The notes under the pieces are model-generated. The model made no database searches. It saw only the letters and a list, made by a program, of their open reading frames with translations, and had not been told where the DNA came from. Shown here piece by piece: positions 1 through 9,837 of a stretch of DNA of 64,000 bases (positions are counted from its first letter, which is position 1; every line of letters starts with the position of its first letter). Source of the stretch: Theocolax elegans (lineage: Eukaryota > Arthropoda > Insecta > Hymenoptera > Cerocephalidae); contig CM047427.1 in assembly GCA_026168455.1 (NCBI GenBank), positions 44,359,500 through 44,423,499 of the forward strand, in the 5' to 3' direction. The translations under genes were made by a program, and so were the position numbers.

Positions 1-1
1 A

Positions 2-502
2 ATGATTTTGTTCTACAGCATTCCAGTAATGTTAAGCTTTCCTCGTCTGTTAATTTATATCCAACAGTGGTTTTTATTAGTAGAAGCATTTTATTTATTA
101 AATAAAAATATCATTAATCGTGCTTTCGAAGAAACTGCTCATGAACTATTAAAAAAATTTGAATTTTGTGCAGAAGTATATTATACTAAAAATGCCATGA
201 CGTATAACATTTACCAATTATTGCACTTATCGCAGAGTGTTCTTAATTGGGGATCATTATGGGCGTATACTGGTTATACTTTTGAAAGCGGCAATGGTCG
301 ACTGTTACAAAAAATACATGCTGCAAAAGGAGTAACTCACCAAATATGCAGATCAATCAATGTAGTTCAAAGCGAATGTTTATTACGTCAACATATGACT
401 ACTAAATTATATTCATCATTTCATTCCTATATTAATCATCTTGAAAAGAGAAAATTTCAGAATTCATTACAAATTGTGGGTAAAATATTTCGGCCAATGT
501 AA
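2..502 (+). pseudogene. 3' part of a transposon-associated protein (DUF4218-like), cut by window edge
   Basis: An open frame runs from the window edge to a stop at 502. Around residues 68-110 it has the pattern I recall for the DUF4218-type region of animal CACTA/EnSpm-like transposon proteins: a YNIYQLLHLSQSV stretch, then GSLWAYTGYTFESGNGRL, then a QICRSI stretch. It is probably the C-terminal part of a longer protein that starts outside the window. The last bases before the stop read GTAAGT (499-504), a good splice-donor match, so this may be an exon end and the stop may lie in an intron. No transposase catalytic residues are visible here. The family assignment is from memory of the motif; the frame itself is seen. 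It could be a live multi-exon element gene or a relic. Confidence 0.5.
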
Positions 503-570
503 GTCTACCGATTAAAGTTAGATTATTAAGTTACAATTATCGAGAGAAAGTGTAACATAAAAAAACTTTA

Positions 571-1036
571 TATATGAATAATAAGTCGATCTGATGGAGG
601 CGAGGGAAGGAGGAAGAAAACACAATTCTTTCCTTTATTTTTTGCACAACGCTTCGTTGGCTTGGTCTGCCAACATCTTCAGGTGCCTTTATTCAAACAC
701 AAGAATTACTTAAAAAATTATCAAAAAATAAATACATAAATTACAAACAAGAGATACACTATATTAAATATACCTTTTAAATACGAATTAACGGTGAGTC
801 AAAGAGTCGATTGAACAGTGTCAAACATTGAAAGATGTAACGTAAATATATATAAACACGAGTACTGCCAGAGACATACGTACATAATAATACGTCAGAT
901 GTATCAGCACTTTAAATTTCTAAGAATAGGAGAGTAAGATACAATTCAAAAACTTTATGTCATCTTTTGCATTAATATTATTACTGTCACATTTTATATA
1001 AATCATTTCAGAAATTAGTCTTTTATTGTAATTCAC
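571..1036 (-). repeat. PLE-1 terminal repeat, left (inverted partner of 3960-4424)
   Basis: About 465 bp that reappear as the reverse complement at 3960-4424 with scattered differences. Outer edge: a shared ATATGAATAATAAGTCGATC-type stretch. Inner edge: about the GTGAATTAC motif. It holds a hammerhead-like motif (644-686) and the C-terminal coding end of PLE-1. Confidence 0.85.
644..686 (-). ncRNA. hammerhead-ribozyme-like motif in PLE-1 left repeat
   Basis: On the minus strand the order is GCAC (stem I), CUGAAGA core, a stem II of GUUGGC/GCCAAC, GAAGC in place of GAAAC, GUU (cleavage-type triplet), then GUGC (stem I partner). One extra base separates the core from stem II. The A-to-G change in the GAAA box would probably weaken or abolish activity. 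Hammerheads in PLE repeats are established knowledge; activity here is not shown. Confidence 0.55.
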
Positions 1037-1813
1037 TTCTACATCTAAAATTTTTGTATTATCGCAATTAAATTCATGGTTAGAGTTTTTTACATGTTGA
1101 TTTACAACCGAATCTGGATTATTGTTTTTCACATTTTCATTGATTCAGGTTTTTAAAGCACGTCTGGTTTCACCGACATATGGAAGCTGAACAATTTTTA
1201 TATGAGAATTTATAAACAACGTTTGTTGAACCCATTTGTTGGTAGCAAATTTAGTTTAGTTTACCTAATTTTATTACCAAATTTAAATGTTTGCTAAGTA
1301 ACCACATCACTTGAATATTGTAAGATAATAAAATGTTTGCTAATTTATCAAAATTATCTAAATATAGGTAGAGAAACATAGGTTAAACGATTTACTTTTC
1401 TATTATTTTTTTGAAAATCTGATTTTTTCCTTTGTTATAAATAATTTAATCTTCTTTGTATGTTTTGCCTAATAAATGTAATAGGGTAATTATTACTAAT
1501 CATTAATTTATTTATAATTTTTAAATTGTTTGTGTAAAATTTTGTATGTGCCAACAAACAAGCTCTATCAACAAGATTAAAAACAATGTTTCTTTTTTGC
1601 TGCATTGGATGGTTGGAAAAATAATTAGTAAGTCTACCAGAATTGGACGGTTTTTGGTACCAATCAGTAATTATACTATCTGATTCTCGAATTAATGTAA
1701 TGTCTAAAAAATTAATTGTTCTATTTTCCTCTAGTTGAAAGGAAAATTGTAAATTTTTATCACAAGAATTAAAAATCTTAATTACTAAATCCTCATGTTG
1801 CTTTTTTATACAC

Positions 1814-2909
1814 TGTAACAGGGTTGTTCTCATACGTCAGGAGGGTTATACTCGTCCTGTGCATGTATTCAATGCACAGGAAATCACCACAATACCGAGA
1901 TCAGCTGTCTCACCATACAGCTGGCAAATCGGTGAAATTACCTTTCGGGACGACCGGAGCTAGCCTCAAGCTCCGAGTGACGATGTTGGCCCTGTGTACA
2001 ATGTATGCACTTACCTAGTACACACTTATCCTCCGTCAATACTCGTACTCGGCTCCTCAGATGTGTGTCGTGCGAAGCAATGCACGACACCCGCGGGGCA
2101 TGGCGGTATTCGCCTTCGGGGACAGGGAGGAATCGCCGGTTAATTAATAATTACGCGGAATTAAAGATAGTTAATTAATTTATTAAAAGAAAATAAAGTA
2201 AAAGAAATATTACAATATGGTGAGCCAAGGCAAGGTCGAACCTTGGCTCAAAGCTAATGAGGTTATTCGCGTAACCTCTAAAAATGTAAAATACACGGTA
2301 ACGTGTGTGTGTGTGCGCCCGCCGCAATATACGCGTTGAGACTCGCGATCTCGATCTACTCGGGGAGGAGGTTAAGTTCGCCAGGTACCGGTTACCTGGC
2401 TTTGCAGTAATTATCGCCGAGTTGCGATCGCGCCGGAGTGTGTAGCACTCCGGTTTGCCGTAAGCGTAAATTTACGGGGCGAGAGAGAGTATCGCGACGA
2501 GAGCGGCTAACCTCTCGTATGGTTTACGCGTCGGGATACCGCGCGTATCCCGTCACCGATTTCGCTCGCGTTTCGGCGGTGACAAACACGGTATTGCCTG
2601 GCCAGGACTTACTTTATCTCTGAAGATGATCCTGGCGGACGGCGCGTGTCTCACGTCCTTCGATCTCGTACTCTCTCTCTTCCTCTCTCGTACCCGCGTT
2701 CTGCTGCGTGTCTCACTCGCGCAGGAATCCGTGTTTCCTATCGTGTCCGCGCGCGATTATCCTTGCCTCTCTCGTAGGCGAGACGATACTGCCGGTGTGT
2801 CGTGCACACTGGCTTTCCGACGCGCTCGCGCATGCGCCTTACGCGTCTTCAACGGTAGACTCACGCGATCGGCACGATTTTCGTCTCGCGTGAACCATTT
2901 ACCGTTACA
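1814..2909 (+). mobile_element. solo LTR (1096 bp) inserted in PLE-1
   Basis: Starts TGTAACAGGG and ends CCGTTACA, so it has TG...CA termini inside a short TGTAAC/GTTACA inverted repeat. It is flanked by an exact 4-bp duplication ACAC (1810-1813 and 2910-2913), as made by Gypsy-type integrases. No internal retroelement coding follows, so it is a solo LTR left by LTR-LTR recombination. It is much more GC- and CpG-rich than its surroundings, and short frames inside it are not genes. A related LTR in opposite orientation lies at 49266-50562. The sense strand is not certain. Confidence 0.85.
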
Positions 2910-3291
2910 ACACATTATCGTATCGTCTACATACCTATAATAAAAAATTGGAAAATATTTATGAATGGTTTGTAACTTATTAAAACATTCTTTTTCCAAA
3001 TCATCCATAACAATATCAGCAAATAACGGTGATATTGGTGAACCCATTGGTGTTCCATAAATTTGCTTGTAATAACAATTGTTGATTACAAAAAACGTGT
3101 TTTCAAAAAGAAACTTATAGTACATTTTATAATTACCTCGAACGGCATTTTGCACTTATTTAAAAGAGAAACTATTATTTCTAAACTTTTCAAAACTAAA
3201 TTGCATGACACATTTGTAAAAAGTGAATTAACATCTAGGGATAATAAAACATATTCATCATTTAATTTAATATCTTTTAATTTTTATTAAG

Positions 3292-3502
3292 GAGGCCTGC
3301 GATGGCTCGGTCGGTAGGGCGTCGGGCTCGTAATCTGGAGGTCCCAGGTTCGATTCCTGGCCCCGTCCGATTGATACAAGCACCACTGGCGAATGTATTT
3401 TCACCAAGTGCTTTCTTCACCAAGACATCGTATGACCTCCGTCGCTATGATTAGCACCGGTTTGGGAGCATAAAAAGAGCGACGTTAAAATAAAAAAAAA
3501 AA
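3292..3502 (+). mobile_element. tRNA-derived SINE, copy 1
   Basis: The head resembles a tRNA with pol III promoter boxes: A-box-like TGGCTCGGTCGG and B-box GGTTCGATTCC. An unrelated ~110-bp body and an A-rich tail (3491-3502) follow. An exact 10-bp target duplication TTTTATTAAG (3282-3291 and 3503-3512) flanks it, and it lies within the PLE-1 RT frame. Copies 2 and 3 are at 49983-50193 and 16782-16992. It is transcribed by pol III and mobilised by a LINE in trans (established for SINEs). Confidence 0.9.
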
Positions 3503-3959
3503 TTTTATTAAGTTCAAAACTATTGTTGATGTGAGAATTTGGATTTTTTAATAATGGTTTTATTTCAGAATATACTATTTTACCTAAAATGAGTTGAGCT
3601 GTTAACAAGAGAAATAATAGGTCTTAACGGTGTATCTATTTTATGTATTTTGGGTAAACCATACGCTTTAGCAAGATTAATATTCGAACAAGTAAGAGCA
3701 TTATAGTATGGTATTTTTTATTATGGAACTCATTATCATTTAAATATCTTAGAATTTTTGCACTATCATTTTGAAAAGTTTTTAATGGATTTTTCTTTAT
3801 AACTAGATAAGTTGAAGTGTCATTAAATAATAAATCCATTTTTAAATTATAGTCAGATTGAACATGCAAACTGTTTTATTGCCTCTATCAGAAGTTGTAA
3901 AAAACATATCTGGATTATCCTTAAGAAAAGTTTTTGTTAATTTAAAATTATTATTAGTA

Positions 3960-4424
3960 GTGAATTACAATAAAAGACTAATTTCTGAAATGATTCATAT
4001 ACAATGTGACAGTAATAATATTAATGCAAAAGATGACATAAAGTTTTTGAATTGTATCATACTCTCCTATTCTTAGAAATTTAAAGTGCTGATACATCTG
4101 ACGTATTATTATGTACGTATGTATGTGGTAGTACTCGTGTTTATATATACACGTTACATCTTTCAATGTTTGACACTGTTGATTCGACTCTTTAACTCAC
4201 CGTTAATTCGAAGTTAAAAGGTATATTTAATATAGTGTATGTCTTGTTTGTAATTTATGTATTTAGTTTTTAAAAATTTTTTAAATAATTGTTGTGTTTG
4301 AATATAGGCACCTGAAGATGTTGGCAGGCCAAGCCAACGAAACGTTGTGCAAAAAAAAGGAAAGAATTGTGTTTTTTTCCTCTTTTCCTCGCCTCCAGCA
4401 GATCGACTTATTATTCATGTACAT
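3960..4424 (+). repeat. PLE-1 terminal repeat, right (inverted partner of 571-1036)
   Basis: Reverse-complement copy of 571-1036. It contains a non-functional inverted copy of the PLE-1 coding tail (the open frame ending near 4076) and the better conserved of the two PLE-1 hammerhead motifs (4308-4350). Confidence 0.85.
4308..4350 (+). ncRNA. hammerhead-ribozyme-like motif in PLE-1 right repeat
   Basis: Order seen: GCAC, CUGAAGA, one extra U, stem II GUUGGC-AGGCCA-AGCCAAC, GAAAC, GUU, GUGC. Stem I is GCAC/GUGC. Stem III would be the palindrome ACGU, which cannot fold within one molecule but can pair between two, as reported for dimeric PLE hammerheads. All core bases except the inserted one match CUGANGA...GAAA...NUH. 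Confidence 0.65.
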
Positions 4425-6483
4425 TAATAATTGGTGTTCAAATAAATATCACAAAACATACAAAAAAATTATTAAAAATAAATGTTTATAGACATCTTGC
4501 AAACGACGCAGGTTAAGATCTAACAATTCATTTGCTATCTTAGATGATTGTACATATGTTGTAATAAGATATTTTATAATTGATCGACCCACATTAATAT
4601 AATATATATTATGTAAAATTGTAAATCTAGAAAATGTAGTTCATTCTTTTAACATTAAAAAAAATGTTAATATACCATCTCGAATTGTATCTCTTTTGAT
4701 TAGTAAAATACTAAAAATTTGCGTCAATGTCAAAACTGATGATTGTGAGTATTTATGTGCTGTACCAAATTTGTATCATTAGTAAATAAATTAAGGAATT
4801 TTCTTATATTTTTTTTTAATTTTAAGTTCATTTCATTCTCCTATTTTTGGTCAAACTCATGCGAATGCAAATATTTATAATTTAAGCGTTAATCCTTGTA
4901 AGAAAATTGTTTATTTTATTTAAATTAACGATATTTAAAGAAAGACTTTTAAGAAGATACTTTTTCAGGACAACAACACTCAGGTATGTAGATTTACGAA
5001 CAATTCACTTGGTTATTTTTGTGTATTTTCCACGAAACAAAAGGATTAACATGGCAACAAAAAAAATAATAAAAAAAATACTAATTGATGTATTTTAATT
5101 AGCTCTATCCAAAAACATCGCTAGTTTAAATTACTCCACTTTATATTTCTAATAATTCTCGTCTGCAGCGAAAGTGAGACAACACCGCCACGTTCCACAT
5201 TTCTTTCGGACCAGCGTTCCGAAACTTCCGAAAATATCTGCGCATGCGCCGCACGACGGTGACGCACAGACGATTTATCGAAACTGTTCTTTTTAAACTT
5301 TTAAATAAATATGTGATATTTTACGAATTTAAACGGTGGCTCAATTAAAAATAGAAAATGTTCAATTTTTCAGTATTAATTACACATCGAAAAACTCAAT
5401 ATTTCTCGAGAATTAGACGTGTTGTAAGTTACTCGTGTGGAATTCTTTTATTAATTTATTATTAAAAAAACTACGAGAGTTCAATTAAAAATAGCTATTA
5501 TTTCAAATAGTGCAATCAAAACCACGTCGATTAGCATTTTTTTCATTGCATATACATATTATTTGCGGGCTGGTGTAAGTGTTTTTATTTCACTAGCTCT
5601 TTTGAAACACGTAATTATAAAAATAGCCTTATACACGTGGATACTTTATGTATTGTTTGTTTTCGAAATTATTTGCTGCGATCGTTCTATGTTAGTACAA
5701 AATTTGGAATTTTATATCTTTTACTGAATAATAAAATAAACAAAACGCCAAGACGGTATGTCAAATCGTCCAGAGCACTATGGCCCTCCTGAAACAGTTG
5801 AGTATTAATTAATACACAAAATTTTACTCTATGTACTACACCCATATGATTAATATTTAAAATGTTTTTATAAAATAATTTAACAATTTTGTGGTATATG
5901 TACTTTAATAACAAATATTTGCTTAATAACATAATACAAATTTAAATAATGCTTTTATAATCTTCTATTATATTTGAAACTTATGTTATTATATACCTGC
6001 ATTTATATTCACATTAAATTTATATCAGGTAATATATATATTTTTCAATTAACATTAATTATTTTATAAGTATATTTATCTAACAAAAGACTTTTTTTTT
6101 GTAGTTGCTAGAGTTATTTCTTATTCCAATTTGGGTCAGTAATTATTACTATAATAAATATGGAATTCTATGCCATAATTTGATATCTATTAATATAGAA
6201 TTTTGAATCCATTATCTCAATTTTACAAAGTATTGAGTTTATTGTCAATTACTTTTTGTTCTTTAAAATTATACCTTTAATTAAGTTTATTTCAAGAAGA
6301 TACACTAACTAGCATGTATATTTATTATTTATTCGGGTCATAAAAGTGTTGACATTCAACTGTTTTCACTATTGCAAAATGTGACATGTCAAAAATTGTG
6401 TAGAATGATTGACTATGTAATAGATAATCCTATTGTGATATTGAAAAACATATATAGCTTATTACTTATTGTATTCAAAACTT
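4425..6483. other. AT-rich intergenic stretch with one CpG-rich spot
   Basis: No convincing gene. Short frames here have no recognisable motifs. A GC/CpG-rich patch at about 5160-5290 is listed separately. The rest is low-GC sequence with simple A/T runs. Confidence 0.6.
5160..5290. promoter_or_regulatory. CpG-rich patch with NRF-1-type palindrome (possible promoter)
   Basis: This is a local rise in GC and CpG in very AT-rich DNA. It contains TGCGCATGCGCC, a close match to the NRF-1/Erect-wing consensus found in CpG promoters. No downstream coding exon was recognised. It could equally be a transposon promoter remnant. Confidence 0.25.
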
Positions 6484-6779
6484 AAAATATTTATAAGTCT
6501 TTGATAATATAAATATTCCTATGAGAGCCAATTGAAAAATAATACCAACACATGGTGCATGTATTATTTTATTGAAAACAATAAAAAAGAGAAGTTAACC
6601 AAATTAAAAGATTATTTTTCAATTTCTTGAGGGCCAGGTAGGTTTTAAATAATTTAAATAAATAAAAAAACCATTTTTTCGTTACATGCAACGTTTTGTT
6701 GACAAAATTCGCCAACCTCTTCAGGCTAAACAAAACAATTTTTATTATTAAATTACACAATAAATAATACAAAATTTTA
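6484..6779 (-). repeat. PLE-4 terminal repeat, left arm of an outer nested pair
   Basis: The reverse complement of this stretch matches 10996-11694 once the SINE at 11019-11418 is removed. It contains a degraded hammerhead-like motif (6687-6727: CUGAAGA core kept, GAAA box changed). Together the arms bracket PLE-2 and PLE-3, so they are the ends of an older element whose centre is gone or filled by later insertions. Confidence 0.75.
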
Positions 6780-6799
6780 TTGTATTTCACACTCATGAG

Positions 6800-7298
6800 T
6801 TGTATTTTTTGGTAGAATTAACGATTGCTTTAACGAGTCAATTTGATTGTCTAATTGCACAATGTTTCGGAGACATATTTGTCTCCATCGTCAGGTGCTA
6901 AACTTTATTAATAATAATTACTAATATTGAATACATAATGGTCAACAACAAAAAGATTTTTACCTTAACATTACACTATGCGTTTATCAACTTGTCATTA
7001 ATTCACCCTGTCATTTTGTATCTATGATTATTTACAATAAATTATTAATTATTTATTATAGCAACAAGAATGAATAATTAATTAACTAAACACTCACAGA
7101 AGGTGGAAAGCAATAAGAGTCAAATTTTTTCTTCCTTTTCATTTTAATTACAATTAATACTCAATTAAAACTCGAAAATTAAATAAATTAAGTAAAATTA
7201 AATAATTTGAATAAATTAAACCAATAAACAAACAATTCCAAATATCACAACAGAAAACAATATAAATTAAACACGGAACGAAACATTCACTGTGAAAG
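6800..7298 (-). repeat. PLE-2 terminal repeat, left
   Basis: Inverted counterpart of 9333-9822, running from TGTATTTTTTGGTAG at the outer edge to GTGAATGTTTCGTTCC (read inward on the minus strand) at the inner edge. It contains a hammerhead-like motif at 6857-6898. Confidence 0.88.
6857..6898 (-). ncRNA. hammerhead-ribozyme-like motif in PLE-2 left repeat
   Basis: On the minus strand: GCAC, CUGACGA core, an extra U, stem II GGAGAC/GUCUCC, GAAAC, AUU, GUGC. It differs from its partner at 9724-9765 by CUGACGA versus CUGAAGA (both allowed) and by a G-to-A change that breaks the ACGU palindrome. Confidence 0.55.
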
Positions 7299-7362
7299 TA
7301 TTCAATATCGAAACAAAATAATTAAACATATTAAAATTGATGACAAAATAATCTCACAGAAG

Positions 7363-9084
7363 TTGGAAGAGGCAAAAACATTTTCAAACAATAATAATAT
7401 TTTATTTACCATGTCAGACAAGGGTAATGCAACAGTGGCTATTGAAATTGACAAATATAATGAGAAAATGAATGAATTATTACTGGATCAAAATACATAT
7501 ATACAAATTCATAAAAATCCAATTAGTAACCTACAGAAACGAGCAAAAGAAATTATGAATTATTGGAATGAAAATGAATATCTTGATAAAAGATATCATA
7601 AAAATGCTCTAACTCAGACTGATACTTATCTACCTAAGATTTATGGTCTTCCTAAGATACATAAAGAGAATGTACCTCTAAGACCTATTGTTTCTTGTAT
7701 TGGAGGTCCCACATATAATTTATCAAAGAGGATTAATTTTGTATTAAAAAACAGCTTAAAAACACCTAAATCCCATATTTTGAATAGTATTGAGGTGTCG
7801 AAAAAGATAAGAAATTTAGTTATACCGAATGACCATATAATGATTAGTTTAGATGTAGTGTCTTTGTTTACGAACACCCCGTATGAATTAATAAAAAATA
7901 GTATTGAAAAGAGACATAGCTTAGTTTTTAATAAATTCAATATTCCGCTACATGATCTTTTAGACGCTACTGATTTTTTGATAAATAATACTTTTTTTCA
8001 ATTTAATAATAAATATTTCCAACAGGTGCATGGTACACCGATGGGTAGTCCTTGCTCTCCCATTTTTTCTGACATGGTGATGGAAGATTTGGAAGAAGAA
8101 TGTATTAAAAAATTAAGTTTTGAACCATTAATATACTATAGATATGTAGATGACATTTTAACAATAGTTCCTAAAAATAAGTTGGATGAGATGATACATG
8201 TTTTTAACTCATATCATAAGAAGCTACAATTTACATGTGAAAGAGAAAAATATAATACAATTAATGTTCTTGAAATTAAAATAATTAAAGAGAAAAATAA
8301 TATTGTAATAGATTGGTACCATAAACCAACCTTCTCTGGTAGAGTGTTGAATTATTTATCTAAACATCCAATTTCGCAGAAAAAAGCTATGGTTTATTCA
8401 TTGGTTGATAAAGTTATTCTTCTCTCTGATAAAAAATTTCATAAAAAAAACCTAGAAATGGTGAAAACTATATTACTCACAAATAATTATCCGCACAAAT
8501 TTATAAATAATAATATACACAAACGAATTCAAATTAAACATAATATAAATAAAAATTGTACAAACATTCAGAATGTTAATAATACAAACAAAAAGAGAGG
8601 AGTATCTTTATCTTTACCTTACATACCAAAGTTGTTTGAAGATGTTTCGAAGAAAGTTAAAAAATTTAATATTATCACAATTCCGAGAATTGTTAATTCA
8701 TTTGGTAGAATTATAAGGAGAGGAAAAGACAGAACTAAAAAAACTGAGCAGTCTGGTGTAGTTTATAAGATCAATTGTAATAACTGCGAGGCCTCCTATG
8801 TTGGAGAAACTAAGAGAAAATTAATAACAAGAATAAATGAACACTACAATAATAGTTTGAAACAGGATAAACAATGTGTGATTAATGATCACATTAATGA
8901 ATTAGGGCACAAATTTGATTTTGATAATGTTAGTATTCTTGATAGGGAGATTAATTGGAGAAAAAGAATGGTTTCAGAAACTCTACATATTAATTTACAA
9001 AAAGAGCCTATTAATAAAAAAGATGTTAGTAAACTACAGGCAACATATACAACTCTTATACATAAGTTTAAAAATAAGAAATAA
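7363..9084 (+). CDS. PLE-2 reverse transcriptase with C-terminal GIY-YIG endonuclease
   Basis: A 573-codon frame for a Penelope-type polyprotein that copies element RNA at a nicked chromosomal site. Seen motifs: DKGN (residues 19-22), GLPKIHK (95-101), SLDVVSLF with catalytic D164, HGTPMGSP (223-230), YVDD (261-264, catalytic Asp pair), and an SGRVLNYLSKHP thumb stretch (325-336). A GIY-YIG-like module follows: VVYKINC (467-473), YVGETKRKLITRINEH (479-494, with R490), and a likely metal-binding glutamate, E540, in SETLHI. A CxxC-like NCNNC pair (471-475) sits between the two halves of the nuclease signature, as in many arthropod PLEs. The first codon is TTG and the frame stays open upstream into the left repeat, so the true start is unresolved. 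No internal stop or frameshift is seen, making this the most intact coding element in the window. Confidence 0.9.
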   Translation: MEEAKTFSNNNNILFTMSDKGNATVAIEIDKYNEKMNELLLDQNTYIQIHKNPISNLQKRAKEIMNYWNENEYLDKRYHKNALTQTDTYLPKIYGLPKIHKENVPLRPIVSCIGGPTYNLSKRINFVLKNSLKTPKSHILNSIEVSKKIRNLVIPNDHIMISLDVVSLFTNTPYELIKNSIEKRHSLVFNKFNIPLHDLLDATDFLINNTFFQFNNKYFQQVHGTPMGSPCSPIFSDMVMEDLEEECIKKLSFEPLIYYRYVDDILTIVPKNKLDEMIHVFNSYHKKLQFTCEREKYNTINVLEIKIIKEKNNIVIDWYHKPTFSGRVLNYLSKHPISQKKAMVYSLVDKVILLSDKKFHKKNLEMVKTILLTNNYPHKFINNNIHKRIQIKHNINKNCTNIQNVNNTNKKRGVSLSLPYIPKLFEDVSKKVKKFNIITIPRIVNSFGRIIRRGKDRTKKTEQSGVVYKINCNNCEASYVGETKRKLITRINEHYNNSLKQDKQCVINDHINELGHKFDFDNVSILDREINWRKRMVSETLHINLQKEPINKKDVSKLQATYTTLIHKFKNKK

Positions 9085-9332
9085 AATACGATAGGTTAAT
9101 TGATGGAGTCACATTTTTAACTCATATTTATATAAAATTTTTGTTTATCATTTTTATATAAAATTTTTCTTCTGACATAAATAGTTTTAATTGGTTTCAA
9201 ATATTGCGCGTTTTACAATTTTCTGGATTACCGATTACCATTCACTTAGTAAACTATATAGGTTTCTATATTATCGATCATTTTTCTAGTCATATTTATG
9301 TTTGAATTTAAATTGTTTTCAGTCGTATACAG
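9085..9332. other. PLE-2 3' noncoding sequence
   Basis: AT-rich untranslated stretch between the RT stop and the right terminal repeat. No further feature seen. Confidence 0.5.
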
Positions 9333-9822
9333 CTTTCACAGTGAATGTTTCGTTCCGTGTATAATTTATATTGTTTTCTGTTGTGATATTTGAAATTGTT
9401 TGTTTATTGGTTTAATTTATTTAAATTATTTAATTTTACTTAATTTATTTAATTTTCGAGTTTTAATTGAGTATTAATTGTAATTAAAATGAAAAGGAAG
9501 AAAAAATTTGACTCTTATTGCTTTGTGAGTGTTTAGTTAATTAATTATTCATTCTTGTTGCTATAATAAATAATTAATAATTTATTGTAAATAATCATAG
9601 ATACAAAATAACAGGGTGAATTAATGACAAGTTGATAAACGCATTGTGTAATGTTAAGGTAAAAATCTTTTTGTTGTTGACCATTATGTATTCAATATTA
9701 GTAATTATTATTAATAAAGTTTAGCACCTGAAGATGGAGACAAATATGTCTCCGAAACGTTGTGCAATTAGACAATCAAATTGACTAGTTAAAGCAATCG
9801 TTAATTCTACCAAAAAATACAA
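9333..9822 (+). repeat. PLE-2 terminal repeat, right
   Basis: Inverted counterpart of 6800-7298 with only scattered differences. It carries the best-preserved hammerhead motif of this element at 9724-9765. Confidence 0.88.
9724..9765 (+). ncRNA. hammerhead-ribozyme-like motif in PLE-2 right repeat
   Basis: Order seen: GCAC, CUGAAGA, one extra U, stem II GGAGAC-AAAUAU-GUCUCC (six pairs), GAAAC, GUU, GUGC. Stem I is four pairs and stem III is the ACGU palindrome. All core positions match the hammerhead consensus apart from the inserted U. Predicted cleavage lies 3' of the GUU. Confidence 0.65.
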
Positions 9823-9837
9823 AATTTTAATTAAATG

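Larger units (their letters stand above)
920..3900 (-). pseudogene. PLE-1 reverse transcriptase / GIY-YIG pseudogene
   Basis: Read on the minus strand from high to low coordinates: a DRGNKTV box (about 3875-3898; the family usually has DKGN), a GLPKIHK box (about 3640-3665), an HINNSFELN stretch before the SINE, SLDV with a catalytic aspartate (about 3235), YGTPMGSPISPLFADIV (about 3000-3060), YRYVDD (about 2920-2940, the polymerase active site), then, beyond the solo LTR, the thumb region (1435-1810) and a GIY-YIG remnant with a VGETRR box (about 1170) ending at the stop at 920-922. An intact relative would be a single polypeptide of about 600 residues or more for target-primed reverse transcription. 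Here the frame is broken by two insertions and by several frameshifts around 1130-1435 and 3600-3700. Excising the LTR plus one ACAC copy restores continuity exactly after the YVDDTIMC stretch. Confidence 0.85.
571..4424 (-). mobile_element. PLE-1: Penelope-like retroelement with inverted terminal repeats, interrupted
   Basis: The minus-strand body codes for fragments of a Penelope-type reverse transcriptase followed by a GIY-YIG-like C-terminal region. Terminal copies at 571-1036 and 3960-4424 are inverted relative to each other (PLE 'pseudo-LTRs'). The left copy includes the last codons of the GIY-YIG region, so the right copy carries an inverted shadow of that coding tail at about 3958-4076. 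Two later insertions split the body: a solo LTR at 1814-2909 and a tRNA-derived SINE at 3292-3502. Frameshifts make it inactive. Confidence 0.85.
6800..9822 (+). mobile_element. PLE-2: near-complete Penelope-like element
   Basis: About 3.0 kb with ~490-500-bp inverted terminal repeats (6800-7298 and 9333-9822) around a single long frame (7363-9084). The repeats are very similar, including an AAGATGGAGACAAATATGTC-type hammerhead stem, so the insertion is comparatively young. It sits inside the arms of the older PLE-4. I could not define a target-site duplication with confidence. Confidence 0.88.

Noticed and set aside
1824..2893. Open frames of 60-104 codons in the GC-rich stretch
   Set aside because: They lie within the solo LTR and have no motif; GC-rich DNA has few stop codons.
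3294..3370. Functional tRNA genes at 3294, 16920 and 49985
   Set aside because: The tRNA-like part is continuous with an identical ~110-bp body and tail in all three copies and has flanking duplications; these are SINEs.
7641..7940. 99-codon minus frame
   Set aside because: Antisense shadow of the intact PLE-2 RT frame.
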